Assembly (NCBI GenBank): GCA_029100545.1
Contig: JAQXPH010000010.1
Coordinates: 1 to 61,601, forward strand
Reading direction: 5' to 3'
Length of the DNA: 61,601 nucleotides
DNA from: a bacterium
GTDB lineage: Bacteria > Bacillota_I > Bacilli_A > RF39 > UBA660
Each line of letters starts with the position of its first letter. Positions within the stretch are counted from its first letter, which is position 1. The notes under the pieces were generated by a model. It saw only the letters and a list, made by a program, of their open reading frames with translations, was not told where the DNA came from and did no database searches. Positions 46,915 through 55,692 of the stretch are shown in pieces. The position numbers and the translations under genes were made by a program.

Positions 46915-48858
46915 CTAACTAATTGTTGTATATCCTAAAATATATTTTTGTATTTTTAATAAATCCTTGATATCAATTAAACCATCACTATTAACATCTG
47001 CTGCTTTACTATAACTTCCTGCAAGATTTAAATATCCTAAAATATGTTTTTGTACTTTTAATAAATCTTGAATATTAATATTTCCATCACCACTAGGATC
47101 ACCTTTTAAAGAAACCGTATATATTTTTGTATCACTTCCATTAGTAATGGTTATTTCATCTCCTGTAAAAAGTTTTCCACTATTTTTATTTTTAACTTCT
47201 ATTTTTACGGAAGATGAACTCTTTTTAAGTAAATCAGTAAAAGCTTCAATAGTATAACCCGCACTTAATAGAAAAGTATTATCACTAACTGGTACACCAC
47301 TACTTGCTACAATGTCTTCAACTAAGGCAGTAACTCCTTCCGTTTTAATTATATTTATCACATAATCTTGAGTCTTTTTATTTTCGGCAGTAACTTTTAT
47401 TTTAATAACTGTTTTATCCGAAGTTAAATCATTTGTACCAACACCTTCAACAGTTGCTTTATCATTAATAGTTTCTGCACTTATATTTACACTATTTATA
47501 TTTGAACCAACATAATAGTTATATTCAAATGTATCATGACTAAAGCCGGATAGTTCATTATTATTTACTTTAAGTGATTTTAAATGATTATTTGGATTAC
47601 CTCCATTTGGAAGACTTGCTTGTTTTTCTGGCATATTTTCATACACTGGAATAACAAATTTAAATGCGACTGATGAAAGTAATTCCATATCATTATATCC
47701 ATTATAAGTAATACTTGCTTCATTAGCAGCTCCCCTAATATTTGTCATATATTGATGTGCATAAGGAGCATACTGTGAATAAGAACTTGTATTAAATTTT
47801 TGAAAATAAGTTGTATTTTGTCCTTTAGAAATATATTTATCAGTAATATAATTTGCTCCACCTGTAATAGCTTTATCTAAAGTAAGCCATGGTCTTAAAT
47901 AACTTGTACCAGATACTGCCCAAACAAGGCCATCATATGCACCAGTAAATGCTCCAATATTATATGGATTATAAACTGGACTATATGTATTATCATTTAA
48001 AGTTATAGTTTGTCCCTTTAAAGAATAACCAGAATAATTTCCACCTGTTTCTTGTTTTATTCTACTTGCAAGATAAATAGCATTTGCATTATATGTACTA
48101 CCTGCATTATAAATAACGTTTGACTTTTCTTGAATGTCTTTACCATTTAACACCGCATTTATAGCATCAACTGTCTGATAACTAGAATCAAATGAAAGTT
48201 TTTCAAACATAAATATATATCTTTCATCTAAAAAGTTTCGAGGATCAAAATAATATGCAACAACTTCGCTATTTGCAGCATACCAATCTTTTCCTTCTTT
48301 AACTGTAAATGTATCTGTTAAATAATCATAACTGGAACTTTCTGTTGAAAAATATCCTTGATAACTTGATTGAATTAAACTTTTTCCAACAACGCTTTCT
48401 TTTTCTACAGCAACATCAAAAGGTAAATTAGTTTTGTCAGCCTCAAAAGTCCAGTTAGGAAATTTTTCTTTAAGTGCACATAAACCATTCCAATAAGTAT
48501 TTGGAAAACCTAAATTTTCCATTTCTTTTTCACAATCTGTTGTTGCTGTTGAGGGAGTTTCTTCAACGGTAACTAATGTAACATAACTTGCACAGACATA
48601 TCCTACATCAGTTCCTGAATAATATATTTTATACCAACCATCTAAGCAACCCTTTTCATTTGGATAAACAGTTGTATCAACTAAATCAAATATAGCACTT
48701 ACTCCAAGTTTTTTTATTGATGTATAATTAGTACCTGGTCCACTTCTTAAATTTAAATCATTATAGTCTACTCTTAGTTTAGTTAATGCATTTACATAAT
48801 AATTTGACATAAAAAAGGTAACTAAAATAAAAAATACCATGAATAACTTCTTTTTCAT
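46915..48858 (-). CDS. secreted endo-beta-N-acetylglucosaminidase with SH3 and C-terminal dockerin
   Basis: 647 residues. Signal peptide 1-24; SH3 domain about 27-97 (DLNLRSGPGTNYTSIKKLG); a Firmicute autolysin linker (YYFDPRNFLDE); GH73-like glucosaminidase about 225-400 with SRIKQETGG (Glu270 as acid); cadherin-like beta-sandwich about 425-515; dockerin type I 586-647. The dockerin shows two calcium-binding F-hand repeats, GDPSGDGNINIQDLLKVQK and DVNSDGLIDIKDLLKIQK. It should cut peptidoglycan and be held on the cell by the cohesin protein encoded next. A promoter lies at 48883-48911. Confidence 0.9.
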   Translation of the reverse strand: MKKKLFMVFFILVTFFMSNYYVNALTKLRVDYNDLNLRSGPGTNYTSIKKLGVSAIFDLVDTTVYPNEKGCLDGWYKIYYSGTDVGYVCASYVTLVTVEETPSTATTDCEKEMENLGFPNTYWNGLCALKEKFPNWTFEADKTNLPFDVAVEKESVVGKSLIQSSYQGYFSTESSSYDYLTDTFTVKEGKDWYAANSEVVAYYFDPRNFLDERYIFMFEKLSFDSSYQTVDAINAVLNGKDIQEKSNVIYNAGSTYNANAIYLASRIKQETGGNYSGYSLKGQTITLNDNTYSPVYNPYNIGAFTGAYDGLVWAVSGTSYLRPWLTLDKAITGGANYITDKYISKGQNTTYFQKFNTSSYSQYAPYAHQYMTNIRGAANEASITYNGYNDMELLSSVAFKFVIPVYENMPEKQASLPNGGNPNNHLKSLKVNNNELSGFSHDTFEYNYYVGSNINSVNISAETINDKATVEGVGTNDLTSDKTVIKIKVTAENKKTQDYVINIIKTEGVTALVEDIVASSGVPVSDNTFLLSAGYTIEAFTDLLKKSSSSVKIEVKNKNSGKLFTGDEITITNGSDTKIYTVSLKGDPSGDGNINIQDLLKVQKHILGYLNLAGSYSKAADVNSDGLIDIKDLLKIQKYILGYTTIS

Positions 48859-48882
48859 TTTACCACCTTTCTACTTTAATAC

Positions 48883-48911
48883 ATTATAACAAATAAAAAA
48901 TATTATGTAAA
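48883..48911 (-). promoter_or_regulatory. promoter of the glucosaminidase-cohesin operon
   Basis: TTTACA (48911-48906), 17-nt spacer, TATAAT (48888-48883) with TGT extension, on the minus strand. AAAGGTGG follows as ribosome site. Confidence 0.75.
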
Positions 48912-48947
48912 TTAAATTTAACGTACATACAAATTACTAAACATCTA

Positions 48948-48976
48948 TTTACAAAGAAATAAAAAAATGGTATATT
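48948..48976 (+). promoter_or_regulatory. promoter of the small gene at 48994
   Basis: TTTACA (48948-48953), 17-nt spacer, TATATT (48971-48976). The -10 overlaps an upstream in-frame ATG at 48967, so translation must begin at 48994. Confidence 0.7.
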
Positions 48977-48993
48977 CACATTGGAGGATAACT

Positions 48994-49254
48994 ATGGAAA
49001 AAGACTTATTAAATAAAAATGTTGAAGTATTAGTTGCATTTGCTAGAGGTAGTAATGCTGGTTCAACAGTACCTGTATTATTTTTAGGAACTTTTTTAGA
49101 TTATGATGAGAATTATTACAAAATTAATGCAACAAATTCAAAAATATGTTTTGCAAACCCTGGAATTGTATTAAAGGAATCTAAAAACAAAAGTAATGAT
49201 GTAGGAAATCTTTATTTGAGAAAAGAATTTGTTATTTACATTAAAGAAGCTTAA
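48994..49254 (+). CDS. small hypothetical protein, 86 residues
   Basis: It starts at ATG 48994 behind TTGGAGGATAACT. The composition is mixed beta: NVEVLVAFARGSNAGSTVPV, LFLGTFLDYDENYYKIN, then a basic C-terminus. No transmembrane segment or signal. The strand pattern is compatible with an SH3 or Sm-like barrel, which is only a guess. It has its own promoter and terminator, so it is probably expressed alone. Confidence 0.6.
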   Translation: MEKDLLNKNVEVLVAFARGSNAGSTVPVLFLGTFLDYDENYYKINATNSKICFANPGIVLKESKNKSNDVGNLYLRKEFVIYIKEA

Positions 49255-49285
49255 ATAAAAAAATTTTACTATATAGTAAACTTAT

Positions 49286-49320
49286 AAAACTACTTCCAAT
49301 TTATTTTGAAAGTAGTTTTT
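49286..49320 (+). terminator. terminator of the small gene
   Basis: AAAACTACTT (49286-49295) pairs with AAGTAGTTTT (49310-49319), followed by T residues. Confidence 0.75.
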
Positions 49321-49333
49321 TATATATAAATAA

Positions 49334-49357
49334 AAGGTTATTTACTAACCCTTTATC
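49334..49357 (-). terminator. terminator of the ZIP transporter gene
   Basis: Minus-strand AAAGGGTTA and TAACCTTTT arms around GTAAA, followed by ATTTATAT; it overlaps the last codons. Moderate strength. Confidence 0.5.
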
Positions 49358-50147
49358 CTAATGCAACATCTAAAATCATCATAACAGCAAAGCCAATAAT
49401 TGTAAAAAGTGCCATTAAATCTTTACATTTATTAGTTTGACTTTCTGGAATTAATTCTTCCACAACAACATAAATCATTGCTCCAGCAGCAAATGAAAGT
49501 AAAAATGGTAAAATAAGTCTAACTTTTAAAACTAAAATTGCTCCAATTAAACTGGCTAATGGTTCAACTATTCCAGTTAATGCACCAATATAAAATGATT
49601 TTTTTGTACTCATCCCTTCTCTTCTTAAGGGTAGTGATACCGCAGTTCCTTCGGGAAAATTCTGAAGTCCAATTCCTATTGCAAGAATTATTGCCGATAT
49701 TAGAGTTGCTCCTTCAATATTATATCTTAATGCTCCAAAAGCAACACCAACTGCTAAACCTTCTGGAATATTATGAATACCAATTGATAAAACTAACATA
49801 AATGTTCTTTTTATTCTATTACTTCCTTCATGATTTTTAATTATTTTCGGGAAAATTTTATCACCAATATAAAGTAGTATTCCACCACATATAAAACCAA
49901 AAGTTACAATTAATGGTGCATTAATTTTTAAACTTTCCGCCATTGTTAATGCTGGTGAAATAAGTGAAAAAAAAGAAGCCGCTATCATTACTCCTGCAGC
50001 AAAACCGAGCATAGCATCAAGCAATGTTTTATTTACTTTTTTAAAAGGGAAAACAACTGCAGAACCTAGAATTGTAATTATCCAAGTAAACATTCCAGCT
50101 ATAAAAGCAAGTAGTACATAATTACAATTTGATAAATAGTTAATCAT
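49353..50147 (-). CDS. ZIP-family divalent metal transporter
   Basis: 264 residues, eight membrane helices. The two metal-site helices are HNIPEGLAVGVAFG and QNFPEGTAVSLPLR; the first keeps the H-N-x-P-E-G motif, the second has Gln in place of His, as in GufA-like ZIPs. It imports zinc, iron or manganese. A short gap separates it from the nuclease gene, and no metal-regulator site is obvious. Confidence 0.93.
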   Translation of the reverse strand: MINYLSNCNYVLLAFIAGMFTWIITILGSAVVFPFKKVNKTLLDAMLGFAAGVMIAASFFSLISPALTMAESLKINAPLIVTFGFICGGILLYIGDKIFPKIIKNHEGSNRIKRTFMLVLSIGIHNIPEGLAVGVAFGALRYNIEGATLISAIILAIGIGLQNFPEGTAVSLPLRREGMSTKKSFYIGALTGIVEPLASLIGAILVLKVRLILPFLLSFAAGAMIYVVVEELIPESQTNKCKDLMALFTIIGFAVMMILDVALG

Positions 50148-50194
50148 TATTAAAATAACACCTCATTTTAATATATAACTACTTTTTTATTTTG

Positions 50195-50923
50195 TTACTT
50201 CTTTTTTGTTTCTTTAATAATAGTTACAATTAAACCAAGCGCAATAATAACATATAATAATATGCTTTCAATTCTATCTGAATTTTCATCAAGACTACTA
50301 GTAATTTTATCATCAATTTTTTCTAACTTTTTGATAGTATCATCGGCTTTTTCCGTCATATTTAAACTTTTTTCAATTTCATCATAAACTATATTATCTT
50401 TAATATTATCTAAAGAAACCTTAGTACAATATCCTTGCTTATAACCTCCATCTTCAATGCCCTGTGACCATACATTTAATTTATTTTCTATAGCTTTATT
50501 TTCATATAAACATAAACTATCAGTATATTTATAATTACCATAAATATATGCAACTTTACCATAGCCATTTTCAATAATTTCTTTTTGAAGTAAACTACCA
50601 TCTACCCAAATCCATGCAAGAGTTCTACCATATTTATCTGTTTTACTACTTTCATATTCAAAAACTATTTCTTTTGCATTTGTAAGCTTATTACATGTAA
50701 AATCACTAGCCTCTTTACCAAATGGTTCTTCACTGACATTTGTACTAACAGTTTCAGGCGTATCAATTGCTAAAAATCTAAACTTTATTTCTTCTTTATC
50801 CACAATAAAATATGCAGTATCACCATCAACACATTTAGAAAATGTACCTTTTTGAATTGTTGTACTACCATAAACATTATTTATAAATAAAAAACATACA
50901 ATAAAAATAATAACTTTCTTCAT
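50195..50923 (-). CDS. membrane-anchored thermonuclease (SNase-like)
   Basis: 242 residues. A signal peptide (1-19) precedes an SNase domain: CVDGDTAYFIV, FRFLAIDTPET (Arg/Asp site), FGKEASDF, DKYGRTLAWIW (Arg) and LNVWSQG. A C-terminal helix (about 218-238) anchors it at the membrane with a basic end. It should degrade extracellular nucleic acids at the cell surface. Its start is divergent from rnr. Confidence 0.92.
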   Translation of the reverse strand: MKKVIIFIVCFLFINNVYGSTTIQKGTFSKCVDGDTAYFIVDKEEIKFRFLAIDTPETVSTNVSEEPFGKEASDFTCNKLTNAKEIVFEYESSKTDKYGRTLAWIWVDGSLLQKEIIENGYGKVAYIYGNYKYTDSLCLYENKAIENKLNVWSQGIEDGGYKQGYCTKVSLDNIKDNIVYDEIEKSLNMTEKADDTIKKLEKIDDKITSSLDENSDRIESILLYVIIALGLIVTIIKETKKK

Positions 50924-50952
50924 AAAAATATCATAACATAATAAGTTAATAA

Positions 50953-50981
50953 TTTACACAACTAAAAAAATATGCTAGTAT
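50953..50981 (+). promoter_or_regulatory. promoter of rnr
   Basis: TTTACA (50953-50958), 17-nt spacer, TAGTAT (50976-50981) with a TGC extension. Confidence 0.6.
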
Positions 50982-51005
50982 AAAAATGTAAATTGTGGTG
51001 GTTTT

Positions 51006-53126
51006 GTGAAAGATGAAGTTTTAAAAATATTTGAGAATAACAAAAATGTTAGCATAACATTTCATAACATAAAAAAATTGTTAAATTCTTCAAAGAAAAA
51101 AATTGATGATGAACTTAGAAAAGTTTTATTTGAGCTTGAATGCGAAGGGAAAGTATATTGTGATGATGATGAAATATATCATAATTTTCCCAATAATTTT
51201 AGAATAAATGAAATAATTCAAAACAAAGATAGTAAATGTTTTATTCGTATTGGTCAAAATTTTCATGAGATAAAAAATGATAAACTTTCTTCGGCTCAAA
51301 ATGGTGATATAGTAATATGTAAAAAAAGTAAAGGTAAATCATACGAAGTTGTTAAAATTTTAAAAAGAAGTCGTGGTAAAGTATTATGTTTACTTAAAAT
51401 AGATGAAAATAATCATCTTTATTTGGAACCCATAAACTCACAAAAAAATATCAAAATTGGTATAAATCGTAAAATTCTTAGGAAATATCCATTGAATCAA
51501 AAATTTATTATAAAACTTTATACAACAAAATATGATGAATACTATGATGCCATAATTGATAAAGTAATTGGTGATATTGATAAAATTGAAACAATTGCTA
51601 TATCAAATGGCTTTTATCCTGAATTTAGCGAAGAAACTATCAAAGAAGTAGAAAAAATACCAAATAAAACTACCGAAAAAGATCTTGAAGGCAGACTAGA
51701 TTTAAGAAATAAAACAATTTATACTATTGATGATAAAACTGCTAAAGACTTAGATGATTCTATATGTGTTGAAAGGTTAGAAAATGGACATTTTTTACTA
51801 TATGTAAATATTGCTCATGTTAGTAATTACGTCAAATATGGTGCAAGTTTATTTAATGATGCTTTTGAAAGAGGAACTAGTGCCTATTTATTGTATACTG
51901 TCTTTCCAATGCTTCCTCATGAACTATCAAATGGAATATGTTCTTTAAATGAAGGTGTTGATCGACTTACAAGAAGTGTAATCATGGAGTATGATGAAAA
52001 CGGTAAACAAGTTGATTATAAAATTGTTAAATCTGTTATAAATAGTAAAAAGAAAATGGCTTATGATAAAGTGAATTCTATTTTGGAGGATAATATAATT
52101 CCAAAAGGATATGAAAACTTTATTTCACCCCTATTAAATGCTGAATTATTAGCTTTAAAAATTATGAAAAATAATTCTGATGAAGGTACTTTAGATTTTG
52201 ATAGCAGTGAAAAAGTTTATGTTTATGATGATAACCAACAAATAAAAGATATAACCATAAAAAAACAACAAACATCACAAAAAATCATTGAGTGTTTTAT
52301 GATTGAAGCAAATTGTACTATAGCTAAAGATTTTTATTATAAAAAGTTACCTTTTTTATATCGTAATCATAATATCCCTGACATAAATAGATTTACAAAT
52401 ACTGTAAAATTAATTAATAATATTGGTTTTAATATAGATAAAATAAAGGATATAAATGACCCAAAAGTTATTCAAAAGATATTAAATAACTTAGCTAACA
52501 AAAAAGAATTTCCTATTCTTTCAACATTTATATTAAGGTCAATGGAAAAAGCTAATTATAGCAATGTAAACAATGGTCATTATGGTCTTGCCAAAGATAT
52601 CTACACACATTTCACTTCACCCATCAGAAGATTATGTGATTTAGTAGTTCATATGTTAATTGATTATTATGAAGAAAAATATCCTAATGAAGAAGAAATA
52701 GATAATTTAATGACAATTTTAAACAATATAGCTTTACAAGCATCACTTAAAGAAAAAGATGAAATTAAAGCAGAATATGAAGCACAAAAATATGCAGATG
52801 TTATGTATATGACTGATTTTATAGGTCATACATTCAATGCATATGTTACCGATTTAAATGCATCTTATATAAAAGTTCGTACTGATAATATGATCGAAGG
52901 AATTATTAGTTTGAATAATATAAATGAAAAATACTATTTTGATGATAAAAAAAAGATAATAAGTTTTGAATCAAATGGATTACAATTATCATTGTGTTCA
53001 AATGTAAAAGTTACCTTAATTGAGGCAAACGAAGATGAAAGGACTTTATATTTTTCACTTCCATTTATTTTAAAAAAACAAAAACATGACCAATTACAAA
53101 GAAAAAGAGCTTTACATTACAAGTAA
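51006..53126 (+). CDS. rnr: ribonuclease R
   Basis: 706 residues, starting at GTG 51006 behind GGTGG. The order is N-terminal helix-turn-helix, cold-shock OB folds (about 70-190), the RNB catalytic domain with TIDDKTAKDLDDSICVE (the D-x-x-x-x-x-D-D-D-type metal site) and HFTSPIRRLCDLVVH, and a C-terminal S1 domain (FNAYVTDLNASYIKV). It is a 3'-5' exonuclease for structured RNA and quality control. No smpB or ssrA gene is in the window. Confidence 0.97.
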   Translation: MKDEVLKIFENNKNVSITFHNIKKLLNSSKKKIDDELRKVLFELECEGKVYCDDDEIYHNFPNNFRINEIIQNKDSKCFIRIGQNFHEIKNDKLSSAQNGDIVICKKSKGKSYEVVKILKRSRGKVLCLLKIDENNHLYLEPINSQKNIKIGINRKILRKYPLNQKFIIKLYTTKYDEYYDAIIDKVIGDIDKIETIAISNGFYPEFSEETIKEVEKIPNKTTEKDLEGRLDLRNKTIYTIDDKTAKDLDDSICVERLENGHFLLYVNIAHVSNYVKYGASLFNDAFERGTSAYLLYTVFPMLPHELSNGICSLNEGVDRLTRSVIMEYDENGKQVDYKIVKSVINSKKKMAYDKVNSILEDNIIPKGYENFISPLLNAELLALKIMKNNSDEGTLDFDSSEKVYVYDDNQQIKDITIKKQQTSQKIIECFMIEANCTIAKDFYYKKLPFLYRNHNIPDINRFTNTVKLINNIGFNIDKIKDINDPKVIQKILNNLANKKEFPILSTFILRSMEKANYSNVNNGHYGLAKDIYTHFTSPIRRLCDLVVHMLIDYYEEKYPNEEEIDNLMTILNNIALQASLKEKDEIKAEYEAQKYADVMYMTDFIGHTFNAYVTDLNASYIKVRTDNMIEGIISLNNINEKYYFDDKKKIISFESNGLQLSLCSNVKVTLIEANEDERTLYFSLPFILKKQKHDQLQRKRALHYK

Positions 53127-53135
53127 GTTCTTTTT

Positions 53136-53366
53136 TTATTTATTTTGATTATTATAATAATTAAATTCTGATAAATCAATTGCAAGACTTTCAAGTTCTT
53201 CATCATTTTCTTCAATTAAAACATTATTAAGTTCAAAAATTAAATTTTCTAAACTATCATAATTATCATAATCAATATTATTCTTTTTTAATGTTTTAAT
53301 TTGATTATTTGAAAGAAACATTCCATTTTCTCTTTCAATTCTTAAATCATTTTGATCAAATTCCAT
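53136..53366 (-). CDS. small acidic hypothetical protein
   Basis: 76 residues, strongly acidic at the C-terminus (EENDEELESLAIDLSEF). The N-terminus has LSNNQIKTLKKNNIDYDNYD, a helical layout. No membrane segment. It is convergent with rnr and close to hsp20. I do not recognise the family. Confidence 0.6.
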   Translation of the reverse strand: MEFDQNDLRIERENGMFLSNNQIKTLKKNNIDYDNYDSLENLIFELNNVLIEENDEELESLAIDLSEFNYYNNQNK

Positions 53367-53416
53367 ATTAACTCCTATAAAAATTATATAATAAAATAAA
53401 TTATTATTCTACAAAA

Positions 53417-53438
53417 AAATAAGGCAAAAGCCTTATTT
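53417..53438 (-). terminator. terminator of the small heat-shock gene
   Basis: AAATAAGGC (53417-53425), AAAA loop, GCCTTATTT (53430-53438); the minus strand continues with TTTTTTTG. Confidence 0.8.
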
Positions 53439-53825
53439 AATATCTATTAATTTCTTAGAATCCTTATTATCTTCTTTAGGTACATTAATTATTAAAGTAC
53501 CATCTTTAAATTCTGCAGAAATTTTGTCTTCTTCAACTTCACCTAAATAGAAACTTCTTTCACATTTTTCATAAAATTTTCTTTCACGGCGAAGATATTT
53601 TTTCTTATTATTTTCCTCTTTTTCTGAATGTTTTTCAGCTGTGATTTTTAAATTACCTTTATTGCATTCTATTTTAATGTCTTCTTTCTTAAATCCTGGA
53701 ACATCAACTTCAATGCAATAGTTATTTTCATTTTCATAAATATCACATGCCATTTTATTATTTAATTCTTTACTTGGAGTAAAATCATCTAAGAAATCAT
53801 CAAAAAATATTCTACTTGGTAACAT
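53433..53825 (-). CDS. Hsp20-family small heat-shock protein
   Basis: 130 residues from ATG 53825 (the GTG at 53834 abuts the ribosome site). The alpha-crystallin domain covers about 25-125: YCIEVDVPGFKKEDIKIE, LRRERKFYEKCERSFYLGEV and FKDGTLIINVPK. It is a holdase chaperone. Its promoter is overlapped by a CIRCE-like element, so HrcA control is expected. Confidence 0.95.
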   Translation of the reverse strand: MLPSRIFFDDFLDDFTPSKELNNKMACDIYENENNYCIEVDVPGFKKEDIKIECNKGNLKITAEKHSEKEENNKKKYLRRERKFYEKCERSFYLGEVEEDKISAEFKDGTLIINVPKEDNKDSKKLIDIK

Positions 53826-53850
53826 AATTTTCACTTCCTTTCATATTTTC

Positions 53851-53879
53851 ATTATATTACTATTATTAGCACTTGTCAA
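53851..53879 (-). promoter_or_regulatory. consensus promoter of the hsp20 gene
   Basis: TTGACA (53879-53874), 17-nt spacer, TATAAT (53856-53851) on the minus strand: a full consensus pair, the best in this window. Confidence 0.85.
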
Positions 53880-53892
53880 TCTTATTTGCTAA
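53866..53892 (-). promoter_or_regulatory. CIRCE-like HrcA operator
   Basis: Minus strand TTAGCAAAT, nine bases, AAGTGCTAA. Against the CIRCE consensus TTAGCACTC-N9-GAGTGCTAA the left half matches at 6 of 9 and the right half at 8 of 9, with the exact 9-nt spacer. It overlaps the -35 and spacer, placed to block RNA polymerase. An hrcA gene is not in the window. Confidence 0.7.
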
Positions 53893-53917
53893 TTATTTAT
53901 GAATTTTATATTTCTAT

Positions 53918-53946
53918 TTGCTATTATATGTAAAATATGCTAGAAT
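53918..53946 (+). promoter_or_regulatory. promoter of the unknown two-gene module
   Basis: TTGCTA (53918-53923), 17-nt spacer, TAGAAT (53941-53946) with a TGC extension; GGGGG follows before the ATG at 53970. Confidence 0.55.
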
Positions 53947-53969
53947 ATACAACAAGTTAAGGGGGAAAC

Positions 53970-54806
53970 ATGAATAATTTTATTACTTTTGGTACTAAAA
54001 GTTTAAATCCTGAGCTATTTAAAAAAGTTTTACCATATCCAGATGGTTCTATAACTAAACCAATTGGGGGGCTTTGGTGTACAAGATATTTTAGTATAAA
54101 TGCTAATGAATGGTTAATGTATTTAGAAAGTAAAAGAAGTTTATTTTATTCGAAATTTAATGGAGATGCATGTATTATTAATTTAAAAGAAAATGCAAAT
54201 ATATTATATATTAATACAATAGATGATTTTAATAATGCTTTAAAATTATATCGGTTAGATAACAATAAATTAGATTTTCAAAAGTTATCAAATGATTATG
54301 ATGGATTATTTTTAAATTCTTCTATAATAAAAGACATTGGATATATTGATTGGTCAATTTCAAGCTTAGTATTATTTAATTTAGAGTGCATTAAAGAATA
54401 TACACCAATTGAAGTTGAATATTTTATTGAAGAATATTCAATTGAATATGAAATCAAAAAAATTGAGGAAACAAGAATTATTGAAAAACCTAATGCTGAT
54501 TTTACGAATTTATATAATTTAATTAAATATGAATTTGAATTTAATATTCATAAAGATATTTTTGAATATTTAGAAATGAATGAATATTATAATAAACTTT
54601 ATAGTACTATTAAAAATATAATATTTAGTATAATTCAAAACGAAGAAATTATATTTAAAATACTTGAAAGTGAAAATTTAAAATTCGATAAAAAAAATAA
54701 ACAAGATATAATAGATGCTTTAACTCATAAACTTTTTGAAGAAGAATTTGAAAAATTTAAACCTCAAAGATTATATTATAGTAGAAAATTAAATAAAGGA
54801 GATTAA
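53970..54806 (+). CDS. hypothetical protein with KPxGGLW motif (possible ADP-ribosyltransferase-like fold)
   Basis: 278 residues, very low GC. The N-terminal domain has SITKPIGGLWCTRYFSINANEW, then IINLKENANILYINTIDDF, YDGLFLNSS and WSISSLVLFNLECIKEY. The KP-x-GGLW...W layout followed by a strand and a Ser motif occurs in phage and bacterial proteins that I suspect have an ART/RES-like fold, but this is unverified. The C-terminal part is helical. One nt separates it from the next gene, so the two may act as a pair. Confidence 0.5.
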   Translation: MNNFITFGTKSLNPELFKKVLPYPDGSITKPIGGLWCTRYFSINANEWLMYLESKRSLFYSKFNGDACIINLKENANILYINTIDDFNNALKLYRLDNNKLDFQKLSNDYDGLFLNSSIIKDIGYIDWSISSLVLFNLECIKEYTPIEVEYFIEEYSIEYEIKKIEETRIIEKPNADFTNLYNLIKYEFEFNIHKDIFEYLEMNEYYNKLYSTIKNIIFSIIQNEEIIFKILESENLKFDKKNKQDIIDALTHKLFEEEFEKFKPQRLYYSRKLNKGD

Positions 54807-54807
54807 A

Positions 54808-55623
54808 ATGAAGTATTATTTAGCACTTGATCAAAAAAGATCAAAATTAAACGATAAAAGTGATAGATTTAAAATAATTGATTTAGAAAAAATTACTGGA
54901 ATAAAAATTAATTCTATTGATGGAATTTTAAATTTTACTTCTACTTTTTCAAATCAAAATAAATTATTTGAATTTCTTGTTAAAAATAATTATTTAAATC
55001 TAGAAGATATCACTAAAAATTTTTGCATTTGTTATAAAAGTCCTAAAAAAAATGATATTCCAGGCAAATGGACTAAATGTGGAAAAAGTTTAAAAGGTCA
55101 CAGCGATGTATTATTTGGAAGTGATAACAAATTATGTAATCCAAGTATACTACTAAATCATTTATTAGGTATGCAAATTAATAATTTAAATTTTAGTACT
55201 TATGATTCTTTAAATATAAATGATAAAATAAATGTAAATACATTAATATTAATTGCAAAAGAATTAATTAATAATGAATTTTATAAATATGATGATGTTT
55301 TAGAAAGTGCTTATGGCCTATTAAATTATGCTAACAATATAAAAAATAACAATTTTGTAGATAATAAATATTATTATAAATATGTTGCCCTTTTAGTAGA
55401 ACATTTATCATTTAAATATGATAAATTTGATGTAGATAAAGTAAACCCCTTAAAAAACAAAGAAGGAGTAACATATATTAAACGAAGACATATATTTGAA
55501 TTTGTATTGTTTTTAGTTCATATTGAAAATGAACTTATGAAAAAAGAATTATCTAAAGATAATATAAAGGAAAATAATAACGAATGTTTTAATCAAGAAA
55601 ATATGCAATTAACATTTTTTTAA
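54808..55623 (+). CDS. hypothetical protein, second gene of the module
   Basis: 271 residues, no membrane segment. Recognisable stretches are FKIIDLEKITGIKINS, FCICYKSPKKNDIPGKW, KGHSDVLFGSDNKLCNP and a C-terminal helical region with basic IKRRHIFEF. GGAGATTAAA precedes the ATG. I match it to no known family. Its tight coupling to the KPxGGLW gene and a strong terminator just after it make a two-gene transcript likely. Confidence 0.55.
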   Translation: MKYYLALDQKRSKLNDKSDRFKIIDLEKITGIKINSIDGILNFTSTFSNQNKLFEFLVKNNYLNLEDITKNFCICYKSPKKNDIPGKWTKCGKSLKGHSDVLFGSDNKLCNPSILLNHLLGMQINNLNFSTYDSLNINDKINVNTLILIAKELINNEFYKYDDVLESAYGLLNYANNIKNNNFVDNKYYYKYVALLVEHLSFKYDKFDVDKVNPLKNKEGVTYIKRRHIFEFVLFLVHIENELMKKELSKDNIKENNNECFNQENMQLTFF

Positions 55624-55626
55624 AAT

Positions 55627-55651
55627 TTCACATTTTGTGAAGTTTTTTTTT
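55627..55651 (+). terminator. terminator of the two-gene module
   Basis: TTCACA (55627-55632), TTT loop, TGTGAA (55636-55641), then G and nine T residues. Short stem, strong T run. Confidence 0.65.
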
Positions 55652-55692
55652 ATATTTTGTGTTATTATATAAATGATAGAAAGGGTATAAAA

